From contig NZ_JACVFB010000004.1 of assembly GCF_014529945.1 (NCBI RefSeq), positions 1 to 64,000 of the forward strand: a DNA stretch of 64,000 nucleotides. Reading direction: 5' to 3'. The stretch comes from Chitinophaga varians (GTDB lineage Bacteria; Bacteroidota; Bacteroidia; Chitinophagales; Chitinophagaceae). Both the position numbers and the translations under genes were made by a program. Each line of letters starts with the position of its first letter. Within the stretch, counting starts at the first letter, position 1. Of this stretch, positions 1 to 11,113 are shown piece after piece. The notes under the pieces were generated by a model. It searched no databases, was not told where the DNA came from, and saw nothing but the letters and a program-made list of their open reading frames with translations.

Positions 1-1
1 A

Positions 2-3000
2 GATTTCTTCCGCACAGGCGGGCATAGTCTGCGTGTGATGCGACTGGTGAATGTATATCGTCAGCAGCTGCATATCAAGGTAACCGTACAGGAATTATTT
101 ACCCATACCACCATTGCGGCACAGGCGCTGCTGTTAACATCCAGAACAACATCCGCCTATGAAGAAATAGCACAAATACCGGCGGCTGAAGACTATGCAG
201 TGTCTGCTGGTCAGCGGCGGTTATGGTCGTCCAGCCAGTTTGATGGCACCTCACAGGCGTATCATTTACCAGAGGTGATCATGCTGGAAGGCGTTTATAC
301 ACCCCTCCCTTTTGAGCAGGCCATTAATTATGCGATGGCCCGCCATGAAATACTGCGCACGGTTTTCCGTGAAAACGCGGAAGGAGAATTGCGCCAGGTG
401 GTATTGCCGGTAGCAGCATCGCCGTTTCATTTCACCTTCACAGATGCGACGGCCTATACGGCGGAAGAACTGGCGGCGTTTTTACAGCAACAGCAGGAAT
501 CGCCATTTGATCTGGCCAACGGACCGTTGCTGCGCGCGGGACTGATACGCAGGGATGAAACACATTACATCCTGCATTTTAACATGCATCATATTATCAG
601 CGATGGCTGGTCACTCGAATTGCTAAGCCGGGAACTACTGGAATATTACAATAGTTACGCGCGTGGAGAAGAACCGGTGACGGCGCCTTTGCGCATTCAG
701 TATAAAGATTATGCCGCCTGGCAGCAGCGACAGCTGGCCAGCGACGGGTTCGTACATCATCGTAATTACTGGCAGCGGCAGCTGTCTGGCGAACTGCCGG
801 TGCTGGCATTGCCCGCTAAAAAGCCGCGGCCGGCCATCCTGACGCATACAGGCCGTTGTTTGTCCACCGTCATCGGGCAGCGCACCATTGCCGATTTCCA
901 GGCAGTTTGTGCCCGTTACCAGGATACGCTGTTTATGGGACTGCTGAGCGTACTCAAAGGACTACTGTACCGTTATACCGGCCAGGAAGATATTATCATC
1001 GGCAGCCCCGTAGCGGGAAGAGCGCATACTGAACTGGAAGACCAGATCGGGTTTTATGTAAACACCATGGCGCTCCGTACCCGTTTTGATGGAAACGCCG
1101 CGTTTGCCGTGCTGCTGGACGGGGTACGGGAGGTAACCCTGTCTGCCTATGATCATCAGCAGTATCCGTTCGACAGGCTCGTGGAAGATCTCGACCTGCG
1201 CCGTGATATGAGCCGCTACCCGCTATTCGATATTGTACTGGTGCTGCAAAGTCAGTTTGGCAACAGCATGCAGGCAGATACCGATGCGGCGCCCATCGAA
1301 ACAATTATCGATAACGGCCCCTGTGCGGTGAAACTGGACATGCATATTTCCTTCGTGGAAAAAACCGATGGGTTGCATATGGACCTGCAGTTCAACAGCG
1401 ATGTCTTTGAACAGGACACCGTCGTGCGCCTGATGGAACATTTCCGCCGGATGATACACCAGGTTACCGCTAACCCTGAAATGCCTGTCAGCAGCATCGC
1501 GTACCTGTCTGACGCAGAACAACAGCAGCTGTTGCATACTTTCAATGATACACCGGCAGACTATGGCGCAAACAAAAATATACTCGATCTCTTTGCGACT
1601 ACCGTAAAAGAACACGCCAATGATATTGCGATCAGTTATAAAGACCAACAGCTGACCTTCAGGGAACTGGATGATCTGTCAGACCGCATGGCCTGCTATC
1701 TGAAAGAACAGTATCACATCCATCGGGATGATATTATCGTCCTGAAGCTCTCCCGGAGCGAATGGATGATGGTGACCATCCTGGGTATCCTGAAAGCAGG
1801 AGCAGCTTATGCGCCGGTAGACGTGAATTATCCACAGGACAGAATTGATTTTATAATAGAAGATAGCGGCAGCAAATTGATTATTGATGAAACAGTGCTG
1901 CCACAAATACAGGCTGCGCTACAGGAAGATAAACAGGCCACCCCTGTGCTGCCGGCAATAGCGCCTCAGCAACTGGCCTATGTGATCTATACCTCCGGAT
2001 CTACCGGTCGCCCCAAAGGCGTGCAGATAGAACATGCGGGGCTGTACAACCACCTCTGCTACTGCCTCAGCGTGTTTATGCCGGAAAAAGAACAACGCTA
2101 TAAAATTCCGTTGTTCACCTCTGTTTCATTCGACCTCACAGTGCCCAGCCTTTTCTGTTCGTTGCTGAACGGCGGAGAGCTGGTCATCTATCCGCAGGAA
2201 GATGCTGTCAGTGATATTATGGAGGATATTTTCTTCGGTACAAAAAATATCAACTTCCTGAAATGTACACCTTCGCACATAGATATCCTGGGAGCGGCTA
2301 CCTTACGCCCTTCCGCTATCGAAGGCATCATCATCGGAGGAGAGGAACTGAAACACACGCACGTGTCCCTGCTGCGGTCTGTCAATCAGGAAATGCGGAT
2401 CTTTAATGAATATGGCCCAACGGAAGCAACCGTAGGCTGTATTGTTAACCCACTCGTTCCGGGAACAACACCTGCATCCGGCAGAAGCATCCCCATCGGT
2501 AAGCCGGTGACCAATAGCCGTATATACATATTGGATACCAACCGGAGATTGTGCCCTGTAGGCATTACCGGTGAACTGTATATCGGCGGGGTACAACTGG
2601 CACGCGGATATTTCAACAGACCGGACCTCACCGCCGACAGGTTCATTGCTGATCCATTCATCAAAGGCGAAAAGATCTATCGCAGCGGCGACCTGGCCTG
2701 TTGGCTGCCCGATGGCAACATCGAGTACCAGGGCAGAATAGATGACCAGGTAAAGATTCGCGGCTACCGTATTGAACTGGGTGAGATAGAACATGCGCTG
2801 GTGGCCATCAACAATATTTCCGCCGCAACGGTGCAGGTGAAAGAAGAAGCTGACGGACAAAAAGTCCTTGTCGGATATATGGTCAGCAGGGAGCCGTTGA
2901 ATGTAACAACACTACGCCAGCAGCTACAGGAGAGATTACCGGAACATATGATACCGGCCCATTTTGTGCAGCTGCCTGCATTACCGCTGACGGCCAACGG

Positions 3001-6000
3001 TAAGATCGATAAAAGAGCCTTGCCGGAACACAGCAGCAACGCTGCGGCCACCGGCACCACCTATGCCGCTCCCCGTAACAGCGTGGAAGAAAAGCTGGTG
3101 GAGATTTTTGAAAGCATCTTCAGAAAACAAGGCATCGGCATCCGGGACGGCTTTATCGATCTGGGCGGCGACTCCATCAAAGCGATACTGCTGGCCAGCA
3201 AATTAAAGCAACAGGGATACTCCATTAAGATCGGAGAGATACTAAAGTATCCTACGGTAGAGCAACTGGCGGTCAGGGTAGGTATCGCGCAACAAACAGA
3301 ACAGCCGGATAATATTGAAGGTAACGTGGCATTGACGCCGATACAACGGCTCTTTATGGAAAAGGAATATCCGGCCATGCATCATTACAATCAATCTGTG
3401 CTGCTGTACAGCAAAGAAGTGATCAACGTGCAACTGCTGAGAAAATGTTTCACCGCCTTGCTGGAACACCACGATGCGCTGCGGATGGTATACAGAAAAG
3501 AAAACGGCGGATGGACACAGTATAACAAAGGGAAAATATATGCGGCTGATCTATTCGACATACAAGAATACGGACCAGCGGTAGATCCGCAGGAGATGCG
3601 TTCCCATTGCGACCACTTGCAGGAAAGTATCAACCTCACGGAAGGCCCGCTGGTGAAACTGGGGCTGTTCCATTTACCCGACGGCGACCGGTTATTAATC
3701 ATTATTCACCACCTCGTAGTGGACGGCGTCAGCTGGCGCATTCTGCTGGAAGATTTGTCGACCCTCTACCATATGCTGTTAAACGGAGAGACTCCTCAAC
3801 TGCCGCTTAAAAGCGATTCCTTCCAGCAATGGGCCGAAAAATTACAGCAATACGCCAACAGTGACGCTGCCTTGTCAGAAATGGCCTATTGGGAAAATAC
3901 GGCAGCGGAGTTTTCGGGTAAGCGTCGCCGTGATACGCCAGCAGCCGAAACGACCACGCTTAAAAAGTCCGTTTCCTTCGGACTGGACACCGCAGATACC
4001 ACCTTGCTGCTCACCCGGACCAACAAAGCGTGGCGTACTGAAATCAACGACGTGTTGCTGGCAGCACTGGGCTGTAGTATCGGCGCTGCTTTGTCCTGGA
4101 CGGAAGTGCTGATCGCCCTGGAAGCACATGGCAGAGAGGAAATACTGGACGGTGTCAATATCGGCCGCACGGTAGGCTGGTTCACCAGCATCTATCCGTT
4201 GCTGCTACAAACAAAAGATATCCGCAACAGCGTGGATTATCTCATCACGGTAAAAGAACAGCTGCGGACCGTTCCGGATAAAGGAATTGGTTATGGCATA
4301 TTACGCTATCTCCGGGACGATAAAAAAGAAATCCTCGCGCCGCTGGGAGACACAGATATCACTTTCAACTATCTGGGCGATTTTGGCTTTGGCGTTACCT
4401 CCGGACAGGATAACAGCCTGTTCAGCTATTCCGGTGAATACAAAGGGCAGGATATCAGCAGCCGGAATATTGTGGACCGCGGACTAACGGTTACCGGTAT
4501 GATCGTAGAAGGACGGTTGATCATGAATATCAGCTATAACGCCAATAAATACATGGACGCACAAATGAAAAGCCTTTCTGATAACTATGAAAATTACCTG
4601 AAAGCGCTCATCACTACTTTATCCGATACCCATGATATCTATCTGACTCCGAGTGACCTCACGTTTAAAGGACTTACCATGGATGAAATAAGCGCATTAA
4701 ACAAAGACAACAATCTGGAAGATGTATACCGATTGTCTCCGCTACAGGAAGGCATCTATTACCACTGGGTCACCAATCCGGCTACCACGGCCTATGTGAT
4801 CCAGTCGTCCTACCGCGTGCAGGGAAAACTGGACGTGTCTGCCCTGGAAAAAAGCTTCGATTGCCTCACCAACCGGCATGCTATCCTGCGCAGCACTTTC
4901 CATCATGAGTACGGCACCGAAAATATACAGGTGGTGCGGAAAAAAGTGTCGCCCGATTTTAAACACGTGTTCTACGATGCGGCGGGTGGCGATAAAGACC
5001 AGCAGGTAGATGCGCTCAAACAACGCGACCGGCTGCAAGGCTTCGATCTGAACAATGGGTCCCAGATGCGGCTGACCATATTTGAGCTGGGCAACAGCCA
5101 GTACGAGTTTATCTGGACGCACCACCACATCCTGATGGATGGCTGGAGCAGCAGTTTATTGATCCGGGAGTTTTATGGTATCTATCGCGAAATCATCAAT
5201 AATCGTGAACCGGAGCCGGTGAATGTCAATTCTTACGTGAACTATATCAAATGGCTGTCTTCCCTGAATACTGCGGAGAGCCACGCCTACTGGAACGCCT
5301 ACCTCGATGGATACGTCCATGCCACGGAGATGCCGTTTAAGAAGAAGGCGGCGGCAGATGAGTCTTACCGGATGAATAAGACCACGATTGAACTGGACAG
5401 CGCTTTCATGGATGAACTGCATAACCTGTGCAAAGACCAGGGCATCACGGAAAATGTTTTCTTCCGCAGTTGCTGGTCATACCTCCTCGGAAGATACAAC
5501 AACAGCAACGACGTGGTATTTGGTGCGGTGGTGTCAGGTCGTTCGGAAGAAGTGGTGGGCATCGAGCATATGATCGGGCTTTTCAGTAACACCATTCCCG
5601 TGCGGGTAAGGTATGAAGAGGGTAGTCAGGTGAAAGACCTTTTATGGTCTGTGCAACAGGAGGCCATTCATTCCCTGTCGCACCACTTCCTGAGCCTCGC
5701 AGACATACAGGCCGGAAAACAACAACGGGAACTGTTTGATAATATCTTCGTCTACGAAAATTTCCCTGTGCAGGAAATCATCAATGAAGAGCTGAATGGT
5801 GCGCAGGGACTGGATAAGCTGGACGTGTTGTCTACATCAGGCTACATCGAATCCAACTATGATTTTACGCTGCAGATTGCGCCGATACGCGATGTGCTGA
5901 AGATCACCATTATATATCGTGATTCTGTTTATAGCAAGGAGTCAGTGGATGAAATACTCGTTCACTTCCGGAATGTGATCGATGGATTTATGGCCGGTGT

Positions 6001-9000
6001 GGATACAGAGCTGGACAGCATTACCTTATTGCCTTCTTCCGATCAACAGGCCTTGATGGAGACCAATATTGAATCCGAACCGGAAGATACCGTGGTGACA
6101 CGTTTTGAAGAGAAAGCGTTGCGCCGGCCGCATACCATGGCGCTGATATACGAAGGGCAGGAGCTGACCTGGGGCGAACTGAATGAACGCGCTAATCAAC
6201 TGGCACGTTATCTTCGGCAGAAAGGCGTGAAACGCGGAGCGGTGATTCCGCTTTGCATCGATAGTTCACCGGACGCTATCGTAGGCATCATGGGCATCCT
6301 TAAAGCCGGTGCAGCCTACGCGCCTATTGATCCTTCCTTCCCGCAAGACCGTATCAACTACATCCTGGACGATGTTCATGCGGAAATAGCGGTGAGCCAG
6401 GAATGTTACCGTGGCCTGCTCGCCGGGGCGAGGGAAGTGGTGGCCATGGATACCGATCATGCCGCCATCAGTAAAGGTTCAACAGATAATATCGGGCTGC
6501 CATTACGTGCGGATGAACTGCTGTATATCATCTATACCTCCGGTTCAACCGGCAAGCCCAAAGGGGTAATGATCAGTCACGCCAACATGTTGGATTATAT
6601 CGATGGGCTGTTCGACAACCTGCCGATGGTGCAGTGTAAATCTTTTGCGCTGGTATCCGGTATTTTCACCGACCTGGGAAATACCGTACTGTATGGTTCT
6701 TTGTTGTCCGGCGGATGCCTGCACCTGTTTTCAAAAGATAGGTTGAACAACGGGTTTGCGCTCTGTCAGTATTTCGAAGAGCACCGGATCGATTGTGTGA
6801 AAATTGTACCCGCCCACTGGCAGGCATTGTCAACAAATGACAAAATGCTGCTGCCGGAGAGGTTGTTGATCTTTGGAGGTGAAACACTGTATGCGGAGAT
6901 CCCACAGCGGATATATGCCACCAAACCATCCTGCATGGTGGTAAATCACTACGGGCCTACGGAAACCACGGTGGGTAAGCTGTTGCATGTGGCGGGTAAA
7001 AACAAATCCTACGATACCGTTATCCCTATTGGTAAGCCATTTACCAACAGCACCATCTACATACTCTCTAAAAACATGCAGGTAGTTCCCAAAGGCATAG
7101 CCGGCGAATTGTATATCGGCGGAAAGGGCCTGGCTGCGGGTTATTGGGAAAATGATAAACTGACGGCGGAATTTTTTATCCCCGATCCTTTTACCAATGT
7201 CGGTTCACGGATCTATAAAACAGGCGATCTCGTGAAACAGCTGCCTGACGGTGAAATCGTATTTCTGGGCAGGGCAGACGACCAGGTGAAAATTCGCGGC
7301 TACCGCATAGAACCGGGAGAGATAGAGCATGCGTTGCAGGAGGCGCCAGGCGTGGAAAAAGGCGTGGCGGTCATTACCACGTCGCAGGAGGAGGAAAAGG
7401 AACTGGTATTGTATGTGACCGGGAAAGTAGATGTCGGCGGACTGACAGCTTATCTGCAGGATAAATTACCGGCCTATATGATGCCGGCGGCTATTATAGA
7501 AGTGCCGGAATTTCCGCTGTTGTCGAATGGTAAGGTAGATCGCCGGGAACTGGCGGCAAGGCCGTTGAAGAGTGCCGCAAAGGTGAAAGAATATATAGCG
7601 CCGCAGAACGATATAGAAGAGAAGCTTGTCAAAATATGGACAGAAGTGTTGACAGTGCCGGGCCCTATAGGAGTAGTGGATAACTTCTTTGAATTGGGAG
7701 GCCACAGTATCAAAGTGATCAAACTGCTGTCGCGTATCAGTAAACAGTTCGGTGTTATCCTCAGCGTGCAGAAAGTATTTGAAGAGGCGACCATCAGAAG
7801 CCTCGCAGTTAAAATACAGGCAGCCATTCAGAGTACCTCGGCGGAAAGAAGTACCGGTATTCCCAAAGTGGCGGAAAGTACCTCTTATCCGTTATCATCG
7901 TCTCAGCGCCGTTTATGGGTGATCAATGCACTGAACAAGGAATCCACAGCATATAATATGCCCAGCGTGATTCCGTTGCAGGGCATCTACTATCCGGATA
8001 AATACGCACAGGCGATCCGGGCACTTACCCATCGCCATGAAATTCTGCGGACGGTATTCCGGGAAGTAGAAGGAGAGGTGACCCAATGGGTGATTCCTGC
8101 GGAAGACTTTGATCATGGCATGATATACACCGACCTGCGGATGGATGCCGATAAACGGAAGACGGCGCAGCTGATGATCCGGGAAGATCGCCTGCGGCCC
8201 TACGACCTCGGTCAGGCGCCGCTATTCAGGATCAGGATGATACAGCTGGAAGATGAAGAATACCTGTTGTATTTCAACATCCATCATATCATCGGCGATG
8301 GCTGGTCCATGAAGATACTGGCAGACGACCTTACTTATTTTTACGAATGTTATGTAAAAGGACTGGTGCCCGATCTCGAACCATTGGCAATCCAGTACAA
8401 GGACTATGCGGGATGGCAACAGGAACGCCTCGCCAGCGAGGAGTTCAGGGCGCATCGCAGCTACTGGCTGGAACAGCTGTCCGGAGAGCTGCCCGTATTA
8501 TCGCTGCCGGCTTATAAGTCGCGCCCCGCCATGTTCACCGAAAACGGACATAACCTGTACACGGTGATCAATCCGGACGTGATCGCTCAGTTCAATGCGG
8601 TATGCCAGGGACATCAGGCTACGCTCTTTATGGGGCTGATGGCGGTCATGAATGGCTTACTGTACCGTTATACCGGACAGGAAGATATTATTATCGGCAG
8701 CCCGGTAGTGAACCGTGAACATCCCGACCTGGAAAATCAGATCGGCCTGTATCTGAATACGATAGCGCTGCGCACCCGCTTTGAAGGCACCGATAGTTTC
8801 GAAGTGCTGCTCAACAAAGTAAAAGAGACAACGTTGGCAGCTTACGAGCATCAGGTGTATCCCTTCGATACTTTGCTGGAAAATCTGAATGTCCGCCGTG
8901 ATATGAGCCGCTCACCTGTATTTGATATCATGGTGATGTTGCAGAACCAGCACGACAGGACCGTTTCGGAAGATCAGCCACAGGTATTGTTTGGCGAGCG

Positions 9001-11068
9001 CGTAGTGGACAACGGCCCTGCGGTGGTTAAATTCGATATGAGCATTGAATTTACCGAGAGAGGGAATGGCTTGCATATGGCGGTGCAATTCAATACAGAC
9101 GTATATGAAAAAGCAACGATTGTCCGTTTCATCGAACATTACAAACGGCTGCTGAGGCTCGTGGCAGAACAGCCGCAAGAAAGCATCGCGGCACAGCGAT
9201 ACCTCTCTACTGCCGAGGAGGAGGAACAACTGAAGAAATTCAACAATACCCGGGCAGACTTCCCGACAGATAAAACATTCGTAGACCTCTTCCGTCGGCA
9301 GGCTGCGCTGACCCCCCACAATACCGCCATCGTATTTGAAGGCGATAAACTCACGTACGCGGAACTCGACAACAGAAGCAACCAGCTGGCGCATTATCTA
9401 AGAGAGAAAGGCGTGAAGAAAGACGCGCTGGTACCGGTTTGCATAGACCGGTCACTGGAGATGCCCATTGTGTTGCTCGGCATTTTAAAAGCCGGCGCCG
9501 CTTATGTGCCGCTGGACCCTTCCTATCCGAAAGACTGGATCGCTTATGTGATCGACGACCTGCATGCGGAGATGGTACTGACTTACAGTCATCATGAAGA
9601 GCTGTTCACTATAGATCAGTATGATTTACTACTGATGCTGGACAACGACAGCCATTATATCATGACACTGCCGGAATCCGCGCCGGAGGAGCATCCTGCG
9701 CCCAATCACCTGGCGTATGCCATCTATACTTCCGGCTCCACCGGAAAACCTAAAGGCGTGCTCATTGAACACCATTCGCTGCTGAATTTCCTCTTGTCGG
9801 TAGACAGTTTACTGGAAGTGAACGAAACATCCAGCATCCTGGCAGTGACCACCTACAGCTTCGATATCGCGTATCTGGAATTATATCTTTTACTGCTCAA
9901 AGGCGGTACCGTGATATTATCTCCCAGGGCCAAGGTGACAGATGCCAACTTACTGATACAACAGCTGGAACAATATCAGCCTACCCATATGCAGGCAACA
10001 CCCTCTACCTGGCAGATGCTGGTAGAAAGCGGCTGGAAGAACGATGAAGGCCTGGTGATACTCACCGGCGGCGAAGCACTGAAGCGGAACCTGAGAGACC
10101 AGTTGCTGTCGCTCGGAGACAACAAGTGCTGGAACCTCTATGGCCCCACCGAAACAACGATCTGGGTAACGGCCGCTGAACTGAAAAAACAAGGCACTGT
10201 CACCATCGGTAAACCGTTTCATAACTCATCGGCTTACATCCTGGACCGCCAGCAGCGGCTGGTGGCGAAAGGTGTTACCGGAGAATTATATATAGGCGGC
10301 GTACAGCTGGCCCGTGGTTATTTCAACAGAGAAGAACTGACGGCGGAACGTTTTATGGCGAATCCTTTCAGGCCCGGTGAAAGATTATATCGCACCGGCG
10401 ACCAGGCCCGCTTCCTGGCGGACGGCACTATTGAGTACATCGGCAGGAATGATGATCAGGTAAAGGTACGAGGCTATCGTATAGAACTGGGAGAGGTGGA
10501 GCATGCCCTGCTGAGCCTGGGAACGATCCGCTCCGCCAGTGTACAGGCATGGGAGAATGAAAGCGGATACAAATTCCTCGTGGCCTATGTGGTCAGTGAA
10601 GGCGTGGTAAATGCGCAGCTGGTCAGAAAACAACTGCTGGAACGTATTCCGGAATATATGGTGCCCGGATTTTTTGTACAGCTCGAAAACCTGCCGCTGA
10701 CGGCCAACAGAAAGGTAGACCGCAAAGCCCTTCCCAACCCTGAAGGACTGGCGATTTCCGGCGGCACTGAATATGTAGCGCCACGCAATGAGGTAGAAGA
10801 AAAACTCGTCGCCATCTGGAAAGAGGTATTCCGCACCAACATCGATATCGGCATAAAAGACAATTATTTCGAATTGGGAGGCGAGAGTATGATGGCCATC
10901 AGAATATTGGCCAGGGTGTCCAAAGAATTCGGCGTTAGCATCAGCATCCGGAAAATGTTTGAAGACCCAAGGATTGAAAGCATCGCCAGCGAAATCCTCA
11001 ATGCCACCTGGTTCGCCAAAGGAGCCGCCAATAGCGGCGGAGAAGAAAGTGAAAATATCAAACTCTGA
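2..11068 (+). CDS. Non-ribosomal peptide synthetase NRPS1 (5' end outside window): T-C-A(Asn)-T-E-C-A(Asp)-T-C-A(Gly)-T
   Basis: The frame is open from base 2, inside a carrier (T) domain with the core FFRTGGHSL, so the true start lies upstream and the first in-frame Met (base 35) is not a start. Domains by approximate base: T 2-130; C 190-1530 (HHIISDG near 590); A 1580-3030; T 3080-3290 (GGDSI); epimerisation 3320-4650 (HHLVVDG, RTVGWFTS); C 4720-6060 (HHHILMDG, following an E domain, so D-residue accepting); A 6080-7560; T 7600-7820 (GGHSI); C 7870-9230 (HHIIGDG); A 9270-10740; T 10790-11010 (GGESM). Pocket codes aligned by eye to PheA are DLPKIGEVG (Asn-like), DLTKIGHVG (Asp-like) and DILQLGLIW (Gly). 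It therefore adds D-Asn, L-Asp and Gly to a chain started upstream. The C-terminus is a short acidic tail ending ENIKL, a possible partner for the docking domain of NRPS2. Domain types are certain; substrates are inferred. Confidence 0.96.
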   Translation, partial: DFFRTGGHSLRVMRLVNVYRQQLHIKVTVQELFTHTTIAAQALLLTSRTTSAYEEIAQIPAAEDYAVSAGQRRLWSSSQFDGTSQAYHLPEVIMLEGVYTPLPFEQAINYAMARHEILRTVFRENAEGELRQVVLPVAASPFHFTFTDATAYTAEELAAFLQQQQESPFDLANGPLLRAGLIRRDETHYILHFNMHHIISDGWSLELLSRELLEYYNSYARGEEPVTAPLRIQYKDYAAWQQRQLASDGFVHHRNYWQRQLSGELPVLALPAKKPRPAILTHTGRCLSTVIGQRTIADFQAVCARYQDTLFMGLLSVLKGLLYRYTGQEDIIIGSPVAGRAHTELEDQIGFYVNTMALRTRFDGNAAFAVLLDGVREVTLSAYDHQQYPFDRLVEDLDLRRDMSRYPLFDIVLVLQSQFGNSMQADTDAAPIETIIDNGPCAVKLDMHISFVEKTDGLHMDLQFNSDVFEQDTVVRLMEHFRRMIHQVTANPEMPVSSIAYLSDAEQQQLLHTFNDTPADYGANKNILDLFATTVKEHANDIAISYKDQQLTFRELDDLSDRMACYLKEQYHIHRDDIIVLKLSRSEWMMVTILGILKAGAAYAPVDVNYPQDRIDFIIEDSGSKLIIDETVLPQIQAALQEDKQATPVLPAIAPQQLAYVIYTSGSTGRPKGVQIEHAGLYNHLCYCLSVFMPEKEQRYKIPLFTSVSFDLTVPSLFCSLLNGGELVIYPQEDAVSDIMEDIFFGTKNINFLKCTPSHIDILGAATLRPSAIEGIIIGGEELKHTHVSLLRSVNQEMRIFNEYGPTEATVGCIVNPLVPGTTPASGRSIPIGKPVTNSRIYILDTNRRLCPVGITGELYIGGVQLARGYFNRPDLTADRFIADPFIKGEKIYRSGDLACWLPDGNIEYQGRIDDQVKIRGYRIELGEIEHALVAINNISAATVQVKEEADGQKVLVGYMVSREPLNVTTLRQQLQERLPEHMIPAHFVQLPALPLTANGKIDKRALPEHSSNAAATGTTYAAPRNSVEEKLVEIFESIFRKQGIGIRDGFIDLGGDSIKAILLASKLKQQGYSIKIGEILKYPTVEQLAVRVGIAQQTEQPDNIEGNVALTPIQRLFMEKEYPAMHHYNQSVLLYSKEVINVQLLRKCFTALLEHHDALRMVYRKENGGWTQYNKGKIYAADLFDIQEYGPAVDPQEMRSHCDHLQESINLTEGPLVKLGLFHLPDGDRLLIIIHHLVVDGVSWRILLEDLSTLYHMLLNGETPQLPLKSDSFQQWAEKLQQYANSDAALSEMAYWENTAAEFSGKRRRDTPAAETTTLKKSVSFGLDTADTTLLLTRTNKAWRTEINDVLLAALGCSIGAALSWTEVLIALEAHGREEILDGVNIGRTVGWFTSIYPLLLQTKDIRNSVDYLITVKEQLRTVPDKGIGYGILRYLRDDKKEILAPLGDTDITFNYLGDFGFGVTSGQDNSLFSYSGEYKGQDISSRNIVDRGLTVTGMIVEGRLIMNISYNANKYMDAQMKSLSDNYENYLKALITTLSDTHDIYLTPSDLTFKGLTMDEISALNKDNNLEDVYRLSPLQEGIYYHWVTNPATTAYVIQSSYRVQGKLDVSALEKSFDCLTNRHAILRSTFHHEYGTENIQVVRKKVSPDFKHVFYDAAGGDKDQQVDALKQRDRLQGFDLNNGSQMRLTIFELGNSQYEFIWTHHHILMDGWSSSLLIREFYGIYREIINNREPEPVNVNSYVNYIKWLSSLNTAESHAYWNAYLDGYVHATEMPFKKKAAADESYRMNKTTIELDSAFMDELHNLCKDQGITENVFFRSCWSYLLGRYNNSNDVVFGAVVSGRSEEVVGIEHMIGLFSNTIPVRVRYEEGSQVKDLLWSVQQEAIHSLSHHFLSLADIQAGKQQRELFDNIFVYENFPVQEIINEELNGAQGLDKLDVLSTSGYIESNYDFTLQIAPIRDVLKITIIYRDSVYSKESVDEILVHFRNVIDGFMAGVDTELDSITLLPSSDQQALMETNIESEPEDTVVTRFEEKALRRPHTMALIYEGQELTWGELNERANQLARYLRQKGVKRGAVIPLCIDSSPDAIVGIMGILKAGAAYAPIDPSFPQDRINYILDDVHAEIAVSQECYRGLLAGAREVVAMDTDHAAISKGSTDNIGLPLRADELLYIIYTSGSTGKPKGVMISHANMLDYIDGLFDNLPMVQCKSFALVSGIFTDLGNTVLYGSLLSGGCLHLFSKDRLNNGFALCQYFEEHRIDCVKIVPAHWQALSTNDKMLLPERLLIFGGETLYAEIPQRIYATKPSCMVVNHYGPTETTVGKLLHVAGKNKSYDTVIPIGKPFTNSTIYILSKNMQVVPKGIAGELYIGGKGLAAGYWENDKLTAEFFIPDPFTNVGSRIYKTGDLVKQLPDGEIVFLGRADDQVKIRGYRIEPGEIEHALQEAPGVEKGVAVITTSQEEEKELVLYVTGKVDVGGLTAYLQDKLPAYMMPAAIIEVPEFPLLSNGKVDRRELAARPLKSAAKVKEYIAPQNDIEEKLVKIWTEVLTVPGPIGVVDNFFELGGHSIKVIKLLSRISKQFGVILSVQKVFEEATIRSLAVKIQAAIQSTSAERSTGIPKVAESTSYPLSSSQRRLWVINALNKESTAYNMPSVIPLQGIYYPDKYAQAIRALTHRHEILRTVFREVEGEVTQWVIPAEDFDHGMIYTDLRMDADKRKTAQLMIREDRLRPYDLGQAPLFRIRMIQLEDEEYLLYFNIHHIIGDGWSMKILADDLTYFYECYVKGLVPDLEPLAIQYKDYAGWQQERLASEEFRAHRSYWLEQLSGELPVLSLPAYKSRPAMFTENGHNLYTVINPDVIAQFNAVCQGHQATLFMGLMAVMNGLLYRYTGQEDIIIGSPVVNREHPDLENQIGLYLNTIALRTRFEGTDSFEVLLNKVKETTLAAYEHQVYPFDTLLENLNVRRDMSRSPVFDIMVMLQNQHDRTVSEDQPQVLFGERVVDNGPAVVKFDMSIEFTERGNGLHMAVQFNTDVYEKATIVRFIEHYKRLLRLVAEQPQESIAAQRYLSTAEEEEQLKKFNNTRADFPTDKTFVDLFRRQAALTPHNTAIVFEGDKLTYAELDNRSNQLAHYLREKGVKKDALVPVCIDRSLEMPIVLLGILKAGAAYVPLDPSYPKDWIAYVIDDLHAEMVLTYSHHEELFTIDQYDLLLMLDNDSHYIMTLPESAPEEHPAPNHLAYAIYTSGSTGKPKGVLIEHHSLLNFLLSVDSLLEVNETSSILAVTTYSFDIAYLELYLLLLKGGTVILSPRAKVTDANLLIQQLEQYQPTHMQATPSTWQMLVESGWKNDEGLVILTGGEALKRNLRDQLLSLGDNKCWNLYGPTETTIWVTAAELKKQGTVTIGKPFHNSSAYILDRQQRLVAKGVTGELYIGGVQLARGYFNREELTAERFMANPFRPGERLYRTGDQARFLADGTIEYIGRNDDQVKVRGYRIELGEVEHALLSLGTIRSASVQAWENESGYKFLVAYVVSEGVVNAQLVRKQLLERIPEYMVPGFFVQLENLPLTANRKVDRKALPNPEGLAISGGTEYVAPRNEVEEKLVAIWKEVFRTNIDIGIKDNYFELGGESMMAIRILARVSKEFGVSISIRKMFEDPRIESIASEILNATWFAKGAANSGGEESENIKL

Positions 11069-11113
11069 TCCCGTCATCTTTTAACCAATGATCTCACCAA
11101 AAAAATCTGCTAT

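Noticed and set aside
35..40. Met at base 35 as the start of NRPS1
   Set aside because: The carrier-domain core FFRTGGHSL is read upstream in the same frame from base 2, so the protein starts outside the window.
6080..7560. A pocket lacking the usual Asp-235 (TD..N) in the second A domain of NRPS1
   Set aside because: A first alignment was off by one; anchoring on the conserved end of the segment gives DLT, consistent with an Asp code.
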